Shown piece after piece: positions 44,448 through 51,732 of a stretch of DNA of 64,000 bases. The notes under the pieces are model-generated. The model searched no databases. It worked only from the letters and a program-made list of their open reading frames with translations, and was not told where the DNA came from. The stretch lies in contig JAJXWB010000003.1 of assembly GCA_021781815.1 (NCBI GenBank), positions 124,001 through 188,000 of the forward strand, written 5' to 3'. The DNA comes from Pseudomonadota bacterium (GTDB lineage: Bacteria; Pseudomonadota; Alphaproteobacteria; Rhizobiales; Beijerinckiaceae). A program made the translations under genes and the position numbers. Numbering within the stretch: position 1 is the stretch's first letter; each line of letters begins with the position of its first letter.

Positions 44448-45371
44448 TCAATCGTAGAAAGCGCTCGGCGCCTTGCGGAACGTGCGCCACAGATCTGGAT
44501 CGTGTCCCGGGACAACGAGCGCGTTGGCGTCGGCGGCGATCTTGTGCAACTTGGCGACCGAATGGACGGCGTCGACCGCCGAACACACGAATCCCGGAAG
44601 CGCTTTGTCGTTCCAGTGATCCAACGTATAGACGGCGTCCACCGCCAGCAGGATCGGACCGCTATTCGGCAGCGTGACGAGGAACGACTGGTGCCCCGGC
44701 GAATGGCCGGGAGTGAAAATCATACGGATGACGCCATCGCCGAACAGATCGAAATTGTCTGTGTACTCGCCGCCGAGGAATTTCCAGTTCAAGTTCGGGC
44801 GATCGAAATCCGCTCGGATGTAACCCGCCGCGGCGAACCAATCTGGATTGAACGCATATTCGTATTCCATGCGCTGCACGATGTGCTCGGCGCGCGGAAA
44901 ACGGCCGATAGCGCCGGTGTGATCAAGATGCAGGTGCGACTGCACGACGTACCGAACGTCTTCCGGTCGCACGCCGACTGAGCGACATTGATCGACGCAA
45001 TTGTCGCGCGCGTCCATCACGGGATCGTAAGCGTCGACCGCGGCGCCCCAATGACCTCGCTTGTCGAGAGCGACTTCGACCGCGTTGCCGCCGTCGATGA
45101 CGACATTGCCCTTCGGATGCTTGATGAGATACCAGGGGACCGGGATTTCGAAATCATCCTCGCCCTGGTTCATTTTGATGTATTTGGTCTTGGTGCGCAG
45201 CGTGCCGGTCTGGAACATGTAAAGCTGCACGTCGGAGCGGACCCCGCGCCCCAAGCCGCGTCCGACCGAGAGAGTCGGAGGCGGCGCCAGATGGCTCGAC
45301 CGGGCGGCGCCAACGGAGCGGCTATCGGTCTCGATCTTCTGACCTCGCCCATCAAATTCGACGATCTTCAT
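44448..45371 (-). CDS. Metallo-beta-lactamase-fold lactonase (AttM/BlcC or AHL-lactonase type)
   Basis: A 307-residue hydrolase with the dinuclear zinc motif SHLHLDHTG, further ligands in FTPGHSPGHQ (His), LLAVDAVY (bridging Asp) and VVPGHDPD (His). It matches the family of N-acyl-homoserine and gamma-butyrolactone lactonases such as AttM/BlcC, but is about 45 residues longer at the N-terminus (MKIVEFDGRGQK then a Gly/Arg/Ser-rich stretch). In one operon with an iron alcohol dehydrogenase and SSADH the most likely product is a 4-hydroxy acid. Quorum quenching as a side activity is possible. Confidence 0.85.
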   Translation of the reverse strand: MKIVEFDGRGQKIETDSRSVGAARSSHLAPPPTLSVGRGLGRGVRSDVQLYMFQTGTLRTKTKYIKMNQGEDDFEIPVPWYLIKHPKGNVVIDGGNAVEVALDKRGHWGAAVDAYDPVMDARDNCVDQCRSVGVRPEDVRYVVQSHLHLDHTGAIGRFPRAEHIVQRMEYEYAFNPDWFAAAGYIRADFDRPNLNWKFLGGEYTDNFDLFGDGVIRMIFTPGHSPGHQSFLVTLPNSGPILLAVDAVYTLDHWNDKALPGFVCSAVDAVHSVAKLHKIAADANALVVPGHDPDLWRTFRKAPSAFYD

Positions 45372-45399
45372 GCGCGTTCCATCTACTTGAGGCTCGAAT

Positions 45400-46266
45400 C
45401 TAGCCAGTCTTCTCGCGAATGATCCGGAGCGCTTCCTTGAGATAGATGCGAAATACCGGGTAGTTTTCGCTCATCGGGAAGTGTCCGATTTCTTCCATCT
45501 CGATATAAATGCCGCCGGCAATGCCGCTGGCGGTCTTTTCGGTCACGTCTGGCGGCGTCAGATAGTCGTAAGTCCCAGTCATCATCACGACAGGGCAGCG
45601 ATGCGTATCGATCTTGCCGAGAGAATCGCGCAGATCATGATCGACCGAGTAGAAATACAGGTCGCCCCGGAACGCCTCGGATCCCTGCGTGTAGTAGTGC
45701 CAGGTCAGCCAGCGGTCCCGGTCAGGGCTCTGCGGCGCCATTAGATCCCAAACGCCGCTCGCGCAAACCTGTGCGGCATTGGCGTGAGGATGGCGCCACA
45801 CGTCGAGGAAGAAACCGGGCGCGTGCGCCGCGGCCTCGACGGGAATCACGCCCCGGAATCTGTCCGGCTTGCGCAGCGCGAGTTGCAAGGCGACGTTGCC
45901 GCCGAACGACGAGCCCATGAAAATCGGGTTCTTCAGTTCCAGCGCGTCACAGAATGCGACGATGAAGTTCACATAGTGATCGGCGGTCAGTCGGTATTCT
46001 TCTTTCCACCATTCCTTGTTGAGCGGAGGGTCGGACTTGCCGTGTCTGGCAAGGTCATAAGCGATCACGTTGTATTTTTTCGTGATCTCTTCGTCTTCGA
46101 GCAGCCCGCGCCATTGATGGTTGTGGCAACCGGCGGTGTGTTGACAGACCAGCGGTACGCCTTCTCCGTTTTGAAGGTAAAAGACTTTGTATTCGCAGCC
46201 GTCGACCTCGAACGTGACATAACGGCCGATGACGGGGGAGTGTTTAGCCACGCGCGCCTCCGCCAT
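45400..46266 (-). CDS. Alpha/beta hydrolase
   Basis: A 288-residue alpha/beta-hydrolase. Catalytic Ser is in MGSSFGGNVAL, Asp in MTGTYDYLTPP and His in MEEIGHFPMSE; the oxyanion region is CQHTAGCHNHQW. It is cytoplasmic (no signal peptide) and probably an esterase or lactone/C-C bond hydrolase. It lies 28 bases before the lactonase gene in the same operon, so both may act on ester-type substrates taken up by the ABC importer. Confidence 0.88.
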   Translation of the reverse strand: MAEARVAKHSPVIGRYVTFEVDGCEYKVFYLQNGEGVPLVCQHTAGCHNHQWRGLLEDEEITKKYNVIAYDLARHGKSDPPLNKEWWKEEYRLTADHYVNFIVAFCDALELKNPIFMGSSFGGNVALQLALRKPDRFRGVIPVEAAAHAPGFFLDVWRHPHANAAQVCASGVWDLMAPQSPDRDRWLTWHYYTQGSEAFRGDLYFYSVDHDLRDSLGKIDTHRCPVVMMTGTYDYLTPPDVTEKTASGIAGGIYIEMEEIGHFPMSENYPVFRIYLKEALRIIREKTG

Positions 46267-46299
46267 CGTCAGATTTACAGTTTACGGAGGCGACATGTC

Positions 46300-46683
46300 T
46301 CATACGGGAACCCCCACTTTGCGCAGCAGTTCGAATTGCAGCGTGAAATTTCTGAGGTTCTGCATTAGGACGAGCGTGTTGCCTTCGATGCGCAGGTCCT
46401 GGCGGAAGCTCGCCGCCCAGATCCCGTGAAACATCGGCTTCGGTAAGGGGCGCGCGAATTCGCGCCACGTCTGCGCGCTCGCCCGAAGGGCGAAATCGTA
46501 TGAATCCATCGGCGCGGGAGAGATGTTGATGCGATAGACCTTGCCATCCACCATTTCGATGATGGCCTTGGCTTCGGTCATGTCGAACAGGTATGTGCAC
46601 GTAAAATATTTCGCCATCGCCTGAATGGCGGGATCGGCGTCGGAGGCTTCACTGAAACGGATCGCCCAGTCTCGGATGTTCAT
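46300..46683 (-). CDS. Small SCP2-like lipid-binding-domain protein
   Basis: A 127-residue protein, first gene of the 13-gene run. The sequence YFTCTYLFDMTEAKAIIEMV, then YDFALRASAQTWREFARPLP and GNTLVLMQNLRNFTLQFELL, follows the outline of SCP2 (sterol-carrier) domains, which bind lipids or acyl chains. The call is by eye and moderate. The start at 46683 (MNIRDWAIRF) was preferred to an upstream extension. It is divergent from the IclR regulator gene, 178 bases away. Confidence 0.6.
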   Translation of the reverse strand: MNIRDWAIRFSEASDADPAIQAMAKYFTCTYLFDMTEAKAIIEMVDGKVYRINISPAPMDSYDFALRASAQTWREFARPLPKPMFHGIWAASFRQDLRIEGNTLVLMQNLRNFTLQFELLRKVGVPV

Positions 46684-46861
46684 GGCCGAACTCACGCAGT
46701 CCTGCGCCGAAGGGCGCAGCGGGATTGCAGTCGGACTTCGCAGCGGCGGAGCGGCACCGCGTTCCTCCCTCAATAATCCGTCCTATTAGCTGGACGTAGT
46801 TCACCTATACGGATAGTATCTAGTCACAAAGAATGCGTGCCTGCAAGAGGAGAAGCGCAAG
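46684..46861. promoter_or_regulatory. Divergent promoter region, 13-gene operon / IclR regulator
   Basis: A 178-base gap with both promoters. The part 46775-46835 is AT-richer. Short inverted repeats are seen there (CGTCC/GGACG around TATTAGCT at 46782-46799; ATAC/GTAT around GGATA at 46813-46825), but the arms are too short for a firm operator call. IclR proteins normally bind such gaps. AGGAG at about 46848 serves the IclR start. Confidence 0.4.
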
Positions 46862-47665
46862 GTGGAGAAAAAAGTGAGCAAGGCGACGGGCGCGCGGAAA
46901 AAAGAGGGCGCGCCGCTGGTGCCCGCCGTCGAAAGGGCATGCAGCATCATGGATCTCGTCGCAAGATCGCCGCAAAGCCTGACTGCATCGGAGATCGCGC
47001 GCGAACTGAATATCGCCAAGAGCAGCGCTCACAGTCTGTGCGCCACGCTTTCCCAGCTCAATCTGCTGATACGCCGCTCCGACCAGAGTTTTCAATTAGG
47101 CGCGCATCTCATGCGCTGGGCCAACGCCTTCTCGGAGCGTTCGGACGTCGCCGCCGAGTTCTCGACGATCTGGGACGAGGGAACGCAGCTACCGGGCGCG
47201 ACCATCACGCTTTCCGTGCTGGAAGGCACCGAGGTCGTCTATATTGCTGCGCGCAATTCGCATGTGCTGCCGAATTTCGAATTCCGCGCAGGCATGCGAT
47301 TGCCTGCAGCGTTCACTGCAACCGGAAAAGCGTTCCTGAGTTACATGAACGATTTCGAGGTGAAACATCTCTATGACGCCGATTTTCCGTCACCTCTGAC
47401 AGCGAGGAGTCCGAAGAGCCTCGATGAACTCCTCAAAGACATCGAAGCTTGCCGCAAGCGTGGATATTCGATCGACGACGAAGGCGTGAAGGAGGGCATG
47501 GTTTGTTTCGGCTATCCTGTCTTGAATTCACGCAATCGACCGATCGCCGGGCTTGCCGTCAGCTTGCCGAAGCGTGATTTCGGCGATGCGGAAATCAAGC
47601 AGATCGTTTCCAACGTACGTGGAATCGCGAAGAAGATCTCCAGCCGGCTGGGGGCCGACGTGTAA
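46862..47665 (+). CDS. IclR-family transcriptional regulator
   Basis: A 267-residue IclR protein. The N-terminal winged helix is at about residues 20-80 (AVERACSIMDLVARSPQSLT; ASEIARELNIAKSSAHSLCA). The effector domain follows, with LPAAFTATGKAFLSYM and a C-terminal VSLPKRDFGDAEI. It starts with GTG at 46862 after AGGAG; a GTG at 46874 is an alternative. Divergent orientation makes it the likely regulator of the lactonase/opsin operon. Confidence 0.93.
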   Translation: MEKKVSKATGARKKEGAPLVPAVERACSIMDLVARSPQSLTASEIARELNIAKSSAHSLCATLSQLNLLIRRSDQSFQLGAHLMRWANAFSERSDVAAEFSTIWDEGTQLPGATITLSVLEGTEVVYIAARNSHVLPNFEFRAGMRLPAAFTATGKAFLSYMNDFEVKHLYDADFPSPLTARSPKSLDELLKDIEACRKRGYSIDDEGVKEGMVCFGYPVLNSRNRPIAGLAVSLPKRDFGDAEIKQIVSNVRGIAKKISSRLGADV

Positions 47666-47933
47666 CCCAGCCGCGCTCGATTGGCCAAGGGACATCAATG
47701 ACCGAAGCCGATTTCGCGCGGTATAGCGCCTGATCGGCCGGCATTCCGACCGCGACGAACAGAGCCAGCTCCGATTGTTTGGACAGCGCCCCGCGGAAAT
47801 TGAGCGGATTCCTGCCGGTTTACGCTGAACGCGGGGCATTGCGATTTTGTTGCGGCGGCGGGAGGTCGGACGAATGCTTCGCATTCGCCTTGAGTAGCCC
47901 GACCAGAGCTGCGACAAAATCGCGAGGCGGCCG
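47666..47933. mobile_element. Outer part of a degraded IS3-type element
   Basis: This stretch between the IclR gene and the transposase remnant has no gene. The piece around 47775-47815 (read on the minus strand, TTTCCGCGGGGCGCTGTCC then AAACAATCGGAGC) resembles the end regions of IS3-family elements by memory. Exact end and target duplication could not be placed, so limits are approximate. Confidence 0.4.
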
Positions 47934-48152
47934 TCATGCGGCCATCGCCATCGCTTGCGCGCCGAAATAAGCCTCGTCGGGCGTGCGCTCGTCAAGGCTC
48001 GAATGCGGGCGCCCTCCATTGTAGAAGGCCGGATACCGGCCGATCGAGGAGCGCGCCTCGGACACGCTGTCGCAGGCGCGCAGATATCCTCCTCGTATTT
48101 GACCGTGCGCTACAGCCGTTCGACGAACACGTTGTCGCGCTTTCCACATATG
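47934..48152 (-). pseudogene. IS3-family transposase (OrfB) C-terminal remnant
   Basis: The minus strand encodes the end of an IS3-type DDE integrase: RDNVFVERL, then a TAG where Trp is expected, then RTVKYEE, then a shift of frame, then DSVSEARSSIGRYPAFYNGG and RPHSSLDERTPDEAYF. So at least one in-frame stop and one frameshift break it. The catalytic Asp residues lie outside the fragment. It is a dead remnant of an insertion and marks past mobile activity to the right of the catabolic operon. Confidence 0.85.
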
Positions 48153-48215
48153 TCGCGCGGCAGGGGAAGATCAGCGCGCCATTTTGCCTCGGCCGGCGCC
48201 AGCGCATGATGGCCT

Positions 48216-48479
48216 TCAGCCCTGAAATTCTGGATGACGCTTGAGATAGGCGGCAACGTAGGAGCAGCGCGGCACGATTTTCAGACCGCGTTGCCTGGCC
48301 GATTCGAACGCGGCCTGGACGAGGCGGCCGGCAATGCCGCGACCCTGAAGATGCGCCGGCGTTTCGGTGTGGGTGAAATAGATTGCCCCGTCTGAAATGG
48401 AATAGGTGACGATCGCGAGGTGGCCGTCGATGTCGAGTTCGAACCGGTTTTCTTTGGTATTGTCGATGACTTCGCCCAT
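48216..48479 (-). CDS. Small GNAT N-acetyltransferase (YjdJ-like)
   Basis: An 87-residue single-domain GNAT-fold protein. The acetyl-CoA motif is QGRGIAGRLVQAAFESARQRG, followed by LKIVPRCSYVAAYLKRHPEF, a pattern typical of the small YjdJ-type GNAT group. The substrate is unknown. The ATG at 48479 (MGEVIDNTKENRFEL) follows GGAGG; an upstream ATG gives nine more residues but a poorer site. Confidence 0.88.
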   Translation of the reverse strand: MGEVIDNTKENRFELDIDGHLAIVTYSISDGAIYFTHTETPAHLQGRGIAGRLVQAAFESARQRGLKIVPRCSYVAAYLKRHPEFQG

Positions 48480-48539
48480 ATCGCCTCCGCACGTGCTGAA
48501 TAGCATATGGGATATGCGCCGGGCCGGGTCCAGCCCCAG

Positions 48540-49838
48540 CTACATACGCGACGGCAGATAGAGCGCGATGATCGGAAAGGCGATGAGAATCGCAAGGCGG
48601 ACGATGTCCGCGCAGATGAAGGGGATGACGCCCTTGAAGATCGTCGAGAACGACACTTCCGGAATGACGCTCTTGATGACGAAGACGTTCATGCCGACGG
48701 GCGGATGGATGAGACCCAGCTCCACGGTCATGACGATGATGACCCCGAACCAGATCGGGTCGAAGCCGAGGGCGGTGATAACGGGAAATATGATTGGCAC
48801 GGTCAGGATGATCATGGCCATGGCGTCCATCAGGCAGCCCAGCGCCAGATAGAGGAGCATGATCAATATCAGCACGCCATAGCGCCCGAGGCCGAGCGAT
48901 GTCAGGAATTCCGTCACCTTCTGCGGCGTTTGCGTGATCGTCAGGAAATACCCGAACAGCAAGGCGCCGATCAGCACCGTGAACACAGCCGCAGCCGTGC
49001 GCGTCGCCTGCAGCAGGGACGAGCGGATCCCCTCGCGCGAGAGACGCCGTCGTGCGACGCCGATCACGAATGCGCCGCCGGCGCCCATGCCGCCGGCTTC
49101 CGTGGGCGTGAACAGGCCGCCGTAAAGACCGCCGATGACGAAAACGAACAGGAGCAGCGGCGCCCAGACGTTCATCAGCGCCTCACGACGCTCCTGCCAG
49201 CTCGCGCGCGGCGCAGCGGGCAGGAAATCCGGCCGCATGCGCACGATGACGGCGATCGTCAGCATGTGCATGCAAATCGCAAGGACGCCGGGAAGAATCC
49301 CGGCGACGAACAGCTTGCCTATGTCCTGCTGCGTAATGATCGCATAGACCGCGAGGACCGTCGATGGAGGCAGCATGGCGCCGAGCGTGCCGCCAGCGGC
49401 GATGACGCCGGTGGCGAAACTCTGTGGGTAGCCGAACCGCCGCATCTCCGGATAGGCGACCGTGGAAAAGGTTGCGGCGGTGGCGACCGAAGAGCCGGAG
49501 ATTGCCGCGAATCCGCCGCAGGCGGCGATTGTCGCTATGCCGAGACCGCCTCGCCTGTGTCCGAGAAATGTGTTCGCGGCCTTGAACAGTTCCTGCGAAA
49601 TGCCCGATGTTGACACGAATGCGCCCATAAGCAGGAACATCGGGATGACGCCGAACGTATAGTCGGTGACGGTCCGCATCGATGTCTGGCCGATCAGCTT
49701 CAATGCGGGCGCGCTGCCGACCAGCAGCGAGTAGCCGCCGACGCCGACCAGCGCCATCGCCATGCCGACGGGCACGCGCAACAGCATCAGTGCAAACAGA
49801 AGAACGAAGCCGCCGACGGCGACGAGATCCGGGTTCAT
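48540..49838 (-). CDS. TRAP transporter large permease (DctM type)
   Basis: A 432-residue membrane protein with about 12 helices of the DctM family; typical segments are LLRVPVGMAMALVGVGGY, AACGGFAAISGSSVATAATF and IHPPVGMNVFVIKSV. It forms the ion-coupled transport unit of a TRAP importer. Its ATG overlaps the stop of the small permease gene (ATGA). The set dctP-Q-M is divergent from an aromatic-type catabolic operon, so a carboxylate or aromatic acid is a likely ligand. Confidence 0.93.
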   Translation of the reverse strand: MNPDLVAVGGFVLLFALMLLRVPVGMAMALVGVGGYSLLVGSAPALKLIGQTSMRTVTDYTFGVIPMFLLMGAFVSTSGISQELFKAANTFLGHRRGGLGIATIAACGGFAAISGSSVATAATFSTVAYPEMRRFGYPQSFATGVIAAGGTLGAMLPPSTVLAVYAIITQQDIGKLFVAGILPGVLAICMHMLTIAVIVRMRPDFLPAAPRASWQERREALMNVWAPLLLFVFVIGGLYGGLFTPTEAGGMGAGGAFVIGVARRRLSREGIRSSLLQATRTAAAVFTVLIGALLFGYFLTITQTPQKVTEFLTSLGLGRYGVLILIMLLYLALGCLMDAMAMIILTVPIIFPVITALGFDPIWFGVIIVMTVELGLIHPPVGMNVFVIKSVIPEVSFSTIFKGVIPFICADIVRLAILIAFPIIALYLPSRM

Positions 49839-50359
49839 GACTGCGCGGCTTCCGGTCTGTGGATGGGATGGCCGCGCTCCATCGCATCGGGATGAAAGAT
49901 GAGCCTGTAGGTCCGGATCGCGATCAGCAGCACGGCGGATACGTCGCCGATCCAGGCGACGGCGAAGAACGGCCAGGTCGGGAGGTTCAGGTCGTAGGTC
50001 AGCACGTTGTCGAGGCGCGTCTGCCGAACCTTGTCGAACAGGGTGTAGGTCTGCACGCTCACGACGAACAGCAGGACAGATGTCGCGAACACGTCCATGA
50101 CGCGCTGCGCCCGCGGCCCGACGGACGAGTAGACGAGATCGACCGTGATGTGCGTGCCGCGATAGCTCGTCGCGGCAATTCCCCAGAAGATGAGAATGCC
50201 GAGCAGCATGCGGCCGAAATCATAGCTGTCCGGTATCGATGTCGAGAAGAAATAGCGCAGCAGGACGGATATGAAGATGTCGGCTGCGACGATGCCGACG
50301 AAAATCGCCGCGACCCATTCGATCGTGTCGATGAAGCGGTCCATGTAACTGCGGCGCAT
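49835..50359 (-). CDS. TRAP transporter small permease (DctQ type)
   Basis: A 174-residue protein with four membrane helices, and the DctQ pattern (MLLGILIFWGIAATSYRGTH; ITVDLVY). It pairs with DctM. The ATG at 50359 (MRRSYMDRFI) or that at 50344 may be the start; the ribosome-binding site is weak. A repeat element lies just upstream, between it and the binding-protein gene. Confidence 0.9.
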   Translation of the reverse strand: MRRSYMDRFIDTIEWVAAIFVGIVAADIFISVLLRYFFSTSIPDSYDFGRMLLGILIFWGIAATSYRGTHITVDLVYSSVGPRAQRVMDVFATSVLLFVVSVQTYTLFDKVRQTRLDNVLTYDLNLPTWPFFAVAWIGDVSAVLLIAIRTYRLIFHPDAMERGHPIHRPEAAQS

Positions 50360-50390
50360 GGCGAAATCTCGGTGGGGCGGCGCCTTCGCC

Positions 50391-50455
50391 GTCATTGCGA
50401 GGCGCTGAGCGACGAAGCAATCCATTCACGAGCCCGTGGCCCTGGATTTCTTCGC
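50391..50455. repeat. Dispersed 'cattgcgagg...gacgaagcaatcc' intergenic repeat
   Basis: GTCATTGCGAGG at 50391-50402 and GACGAAGCAATCC at 50411-50423 are the core of a repeat that I know to be common between genes of alphaproteobacteria. The right half (GGATTTCTTCGCCTGG at about 50444-50459) is a degraded inverted copy. It lies between dctP and dctQ. Only one copy was seen in the window. Confidence 0.6.
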
Positions 50456-50502
50456 CTGGTCCGCTGTGGCGGAAAGGCTTCCAGGGAGGGCCGGAGCTTG
50501 GG

Positions 50503-51522
50503 TTAGAGGGCTGCGCCGTATGCCTTGATCTTGTCGTCGAGATCTTTCTTGATCGCGACCGCATCGGCGCCGGCCTTCTTCACGCTGTCGGCCCATTCCT
50601 GTTCCAGCGGCTCGACGACCTTGCGCCAGGCGGCGGTCTGTGCGGAGTCGAGCTTGTAGACGTCGTGGCCTGCAAGCGTCTTCATTTTCTCGCGGCCGGC
50701 CGCCTCGAAGTCGGCCCACGGACCCGCAACTTTCTCGGCCCATTCGGTCGTGCAGTGATTGTCGATCACCTTCTTCTGCGCCGGCGACATCGAATCGTAG
50801 AGCGCCTTGTTCATCGAATAGGTGAACACGGTCGTGTAGAGAGGCACGTCCATGTGATATTTCGTGACCTTGTCGATTCCGAACAGGAACACCGATCCCC
50901 AGGGGAAGGTAATGGCGTCAGCGACGCCGCGCTCCAGCGCATCGCGCGATTCCGGCGCCGAAGCCTGAACGTTGGCGCCGCCGAGCATCTTCACCATCTG
51001 ACCGATCGTCGATTGCGCAGGCCGGATCTTCATGCCCTTCAGATCGTCGGGCCACACGATCTTCTTGCTGCGCGAATGGAAAGAGCCGGGATCGTGGATG
51101 AAGCCGAAGCAGTAATGCGTATCCTTCATCTCGGTCTGCGCGTATTTCCGGTACCAAGCGTCGAAGGCCTGCGTGCCCTTGTGCCCGTCGGCAAAAATGA
51201 ACGGAACCTGGCCGAGCGAGACGATAGGGAAGCGGCCGGGTTGGTAGCCGGGGTTGACATAAGTGATGTCGGCGATGCCGTCGCGCGCCATGTCGTAATG
51301 GTCGAACGCCTTGCCGAGTTGCTCGGAGGGGAACAACGTCGCCTTGAGCGAGCCGCCGGATTCCTTCTCGATCGAATCCGCCCAGACTTTGGTCGCGGGC
51401 ACGAGCGGATGCTGCGCAGGAACCCAGAACGAGATCTTGAGATTGATCTGCTTTTCCTGCGCCATCGCCGCGCCGGTGGCCATTGCCGCGCAAACGCCGA
51501 GCGCCGTCGCTACCTTCCGCAT
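50503..51522 (-). CDS. TRAP transporter substrate-binding protein (DctP type)
   Basis: A 339-residue periplasmic protein. Signal peptide of about 21 residues (MRKVATALGVCAAMATGAAMA). DctP features are LKISFWVPAQHPLVPATKVW, the Arg-containing DLKGMKIRPAQSTIGQMVKM (the arginine usually binds a carboxylate) and ADAITFPWGS. The start at 51522 follows GGGAGGATGG. It is the first gene of dctPQM and is divergent from the FAH/hydratase operon. Confidence 0.93.
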   Translation of the reverse strand: MRKVATALGVCAAMATGAAMAQEKQINLKISFWVPAQHPLVPATKVWADSIEKESGGSLKATLFPSEQLGKAFDHYDMARDGIADITYVNPGYQPGRFPIVSLGQVPFIFADGHKGTQAFDAWYRKYAQTEMKDTHYCFGFIHDPGSFHSRSKKIVWPDDLKGMKIRPAQSTIGQMVKMLGGANVQASAPESRDALERGVADAITFPWGSVFLFGIDKVTKYHMDVPLYTTVFTYSMNKALYDSMSPAQKKVIDNHCTTEWAEKVAGPWADFEAAGREKMKTLAGHDVYKLDSAQTAAWRKVVEPLEQEWADSVKKAGADAVAIKKDLDDKIKAYGAAL

Positions 51523-51635
51523 TCCATCCTCCCTGTCACGATCGCGTCCGCATGTTCGGACCTTCCGACCGCCTCTCCTGCTCAGGCGTAAGCCTGCGCG
51601 AGTTTGGGCGCAAGAGCCAGCGTGGCGGGATACGA

Positions 51636-51647
51636 TTAACATGTTAA
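51636..51647. promoter_or_regulatory. Candidate MarR operator, perfect TTAACATGTTAA palindrome
   Basis: A perfect 12-base palindrome lies in the gap between dctP (minus) and the FAH-family gene (plus), 114 bases before the dctP start. It sits in an AT-rich patch (51632-51655). A relative of it lies at 51719. The HpaR-like MarR protein encoded at 53431 is the likely binder. Confidence 0.6.
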
Positions 51648-51718
51648 ATTAAAGTCCACCAGACGTCGCGCGGACGCTTCCCGCCCCACCGCGCATTTGA
51701 CCGGCCGGCGCCAATATT

Positions 51719-51730
51719 TTACATGTTATC
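51719..51730. promoter_or_regulatory. Second ACATGT-centred site next to the FAH-family start
   Basis: TTACATGTTATC, with the ACATGT core of the site at 51636 and weaker outer arms, ends three bases before the ATG at 51733. If bound it would block transcription or translation start directly. No ribosome-binding site is visible there, so the mRNA may be leaderless. Confidence 0.45.
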
Positions 51731-51732
51731 CA

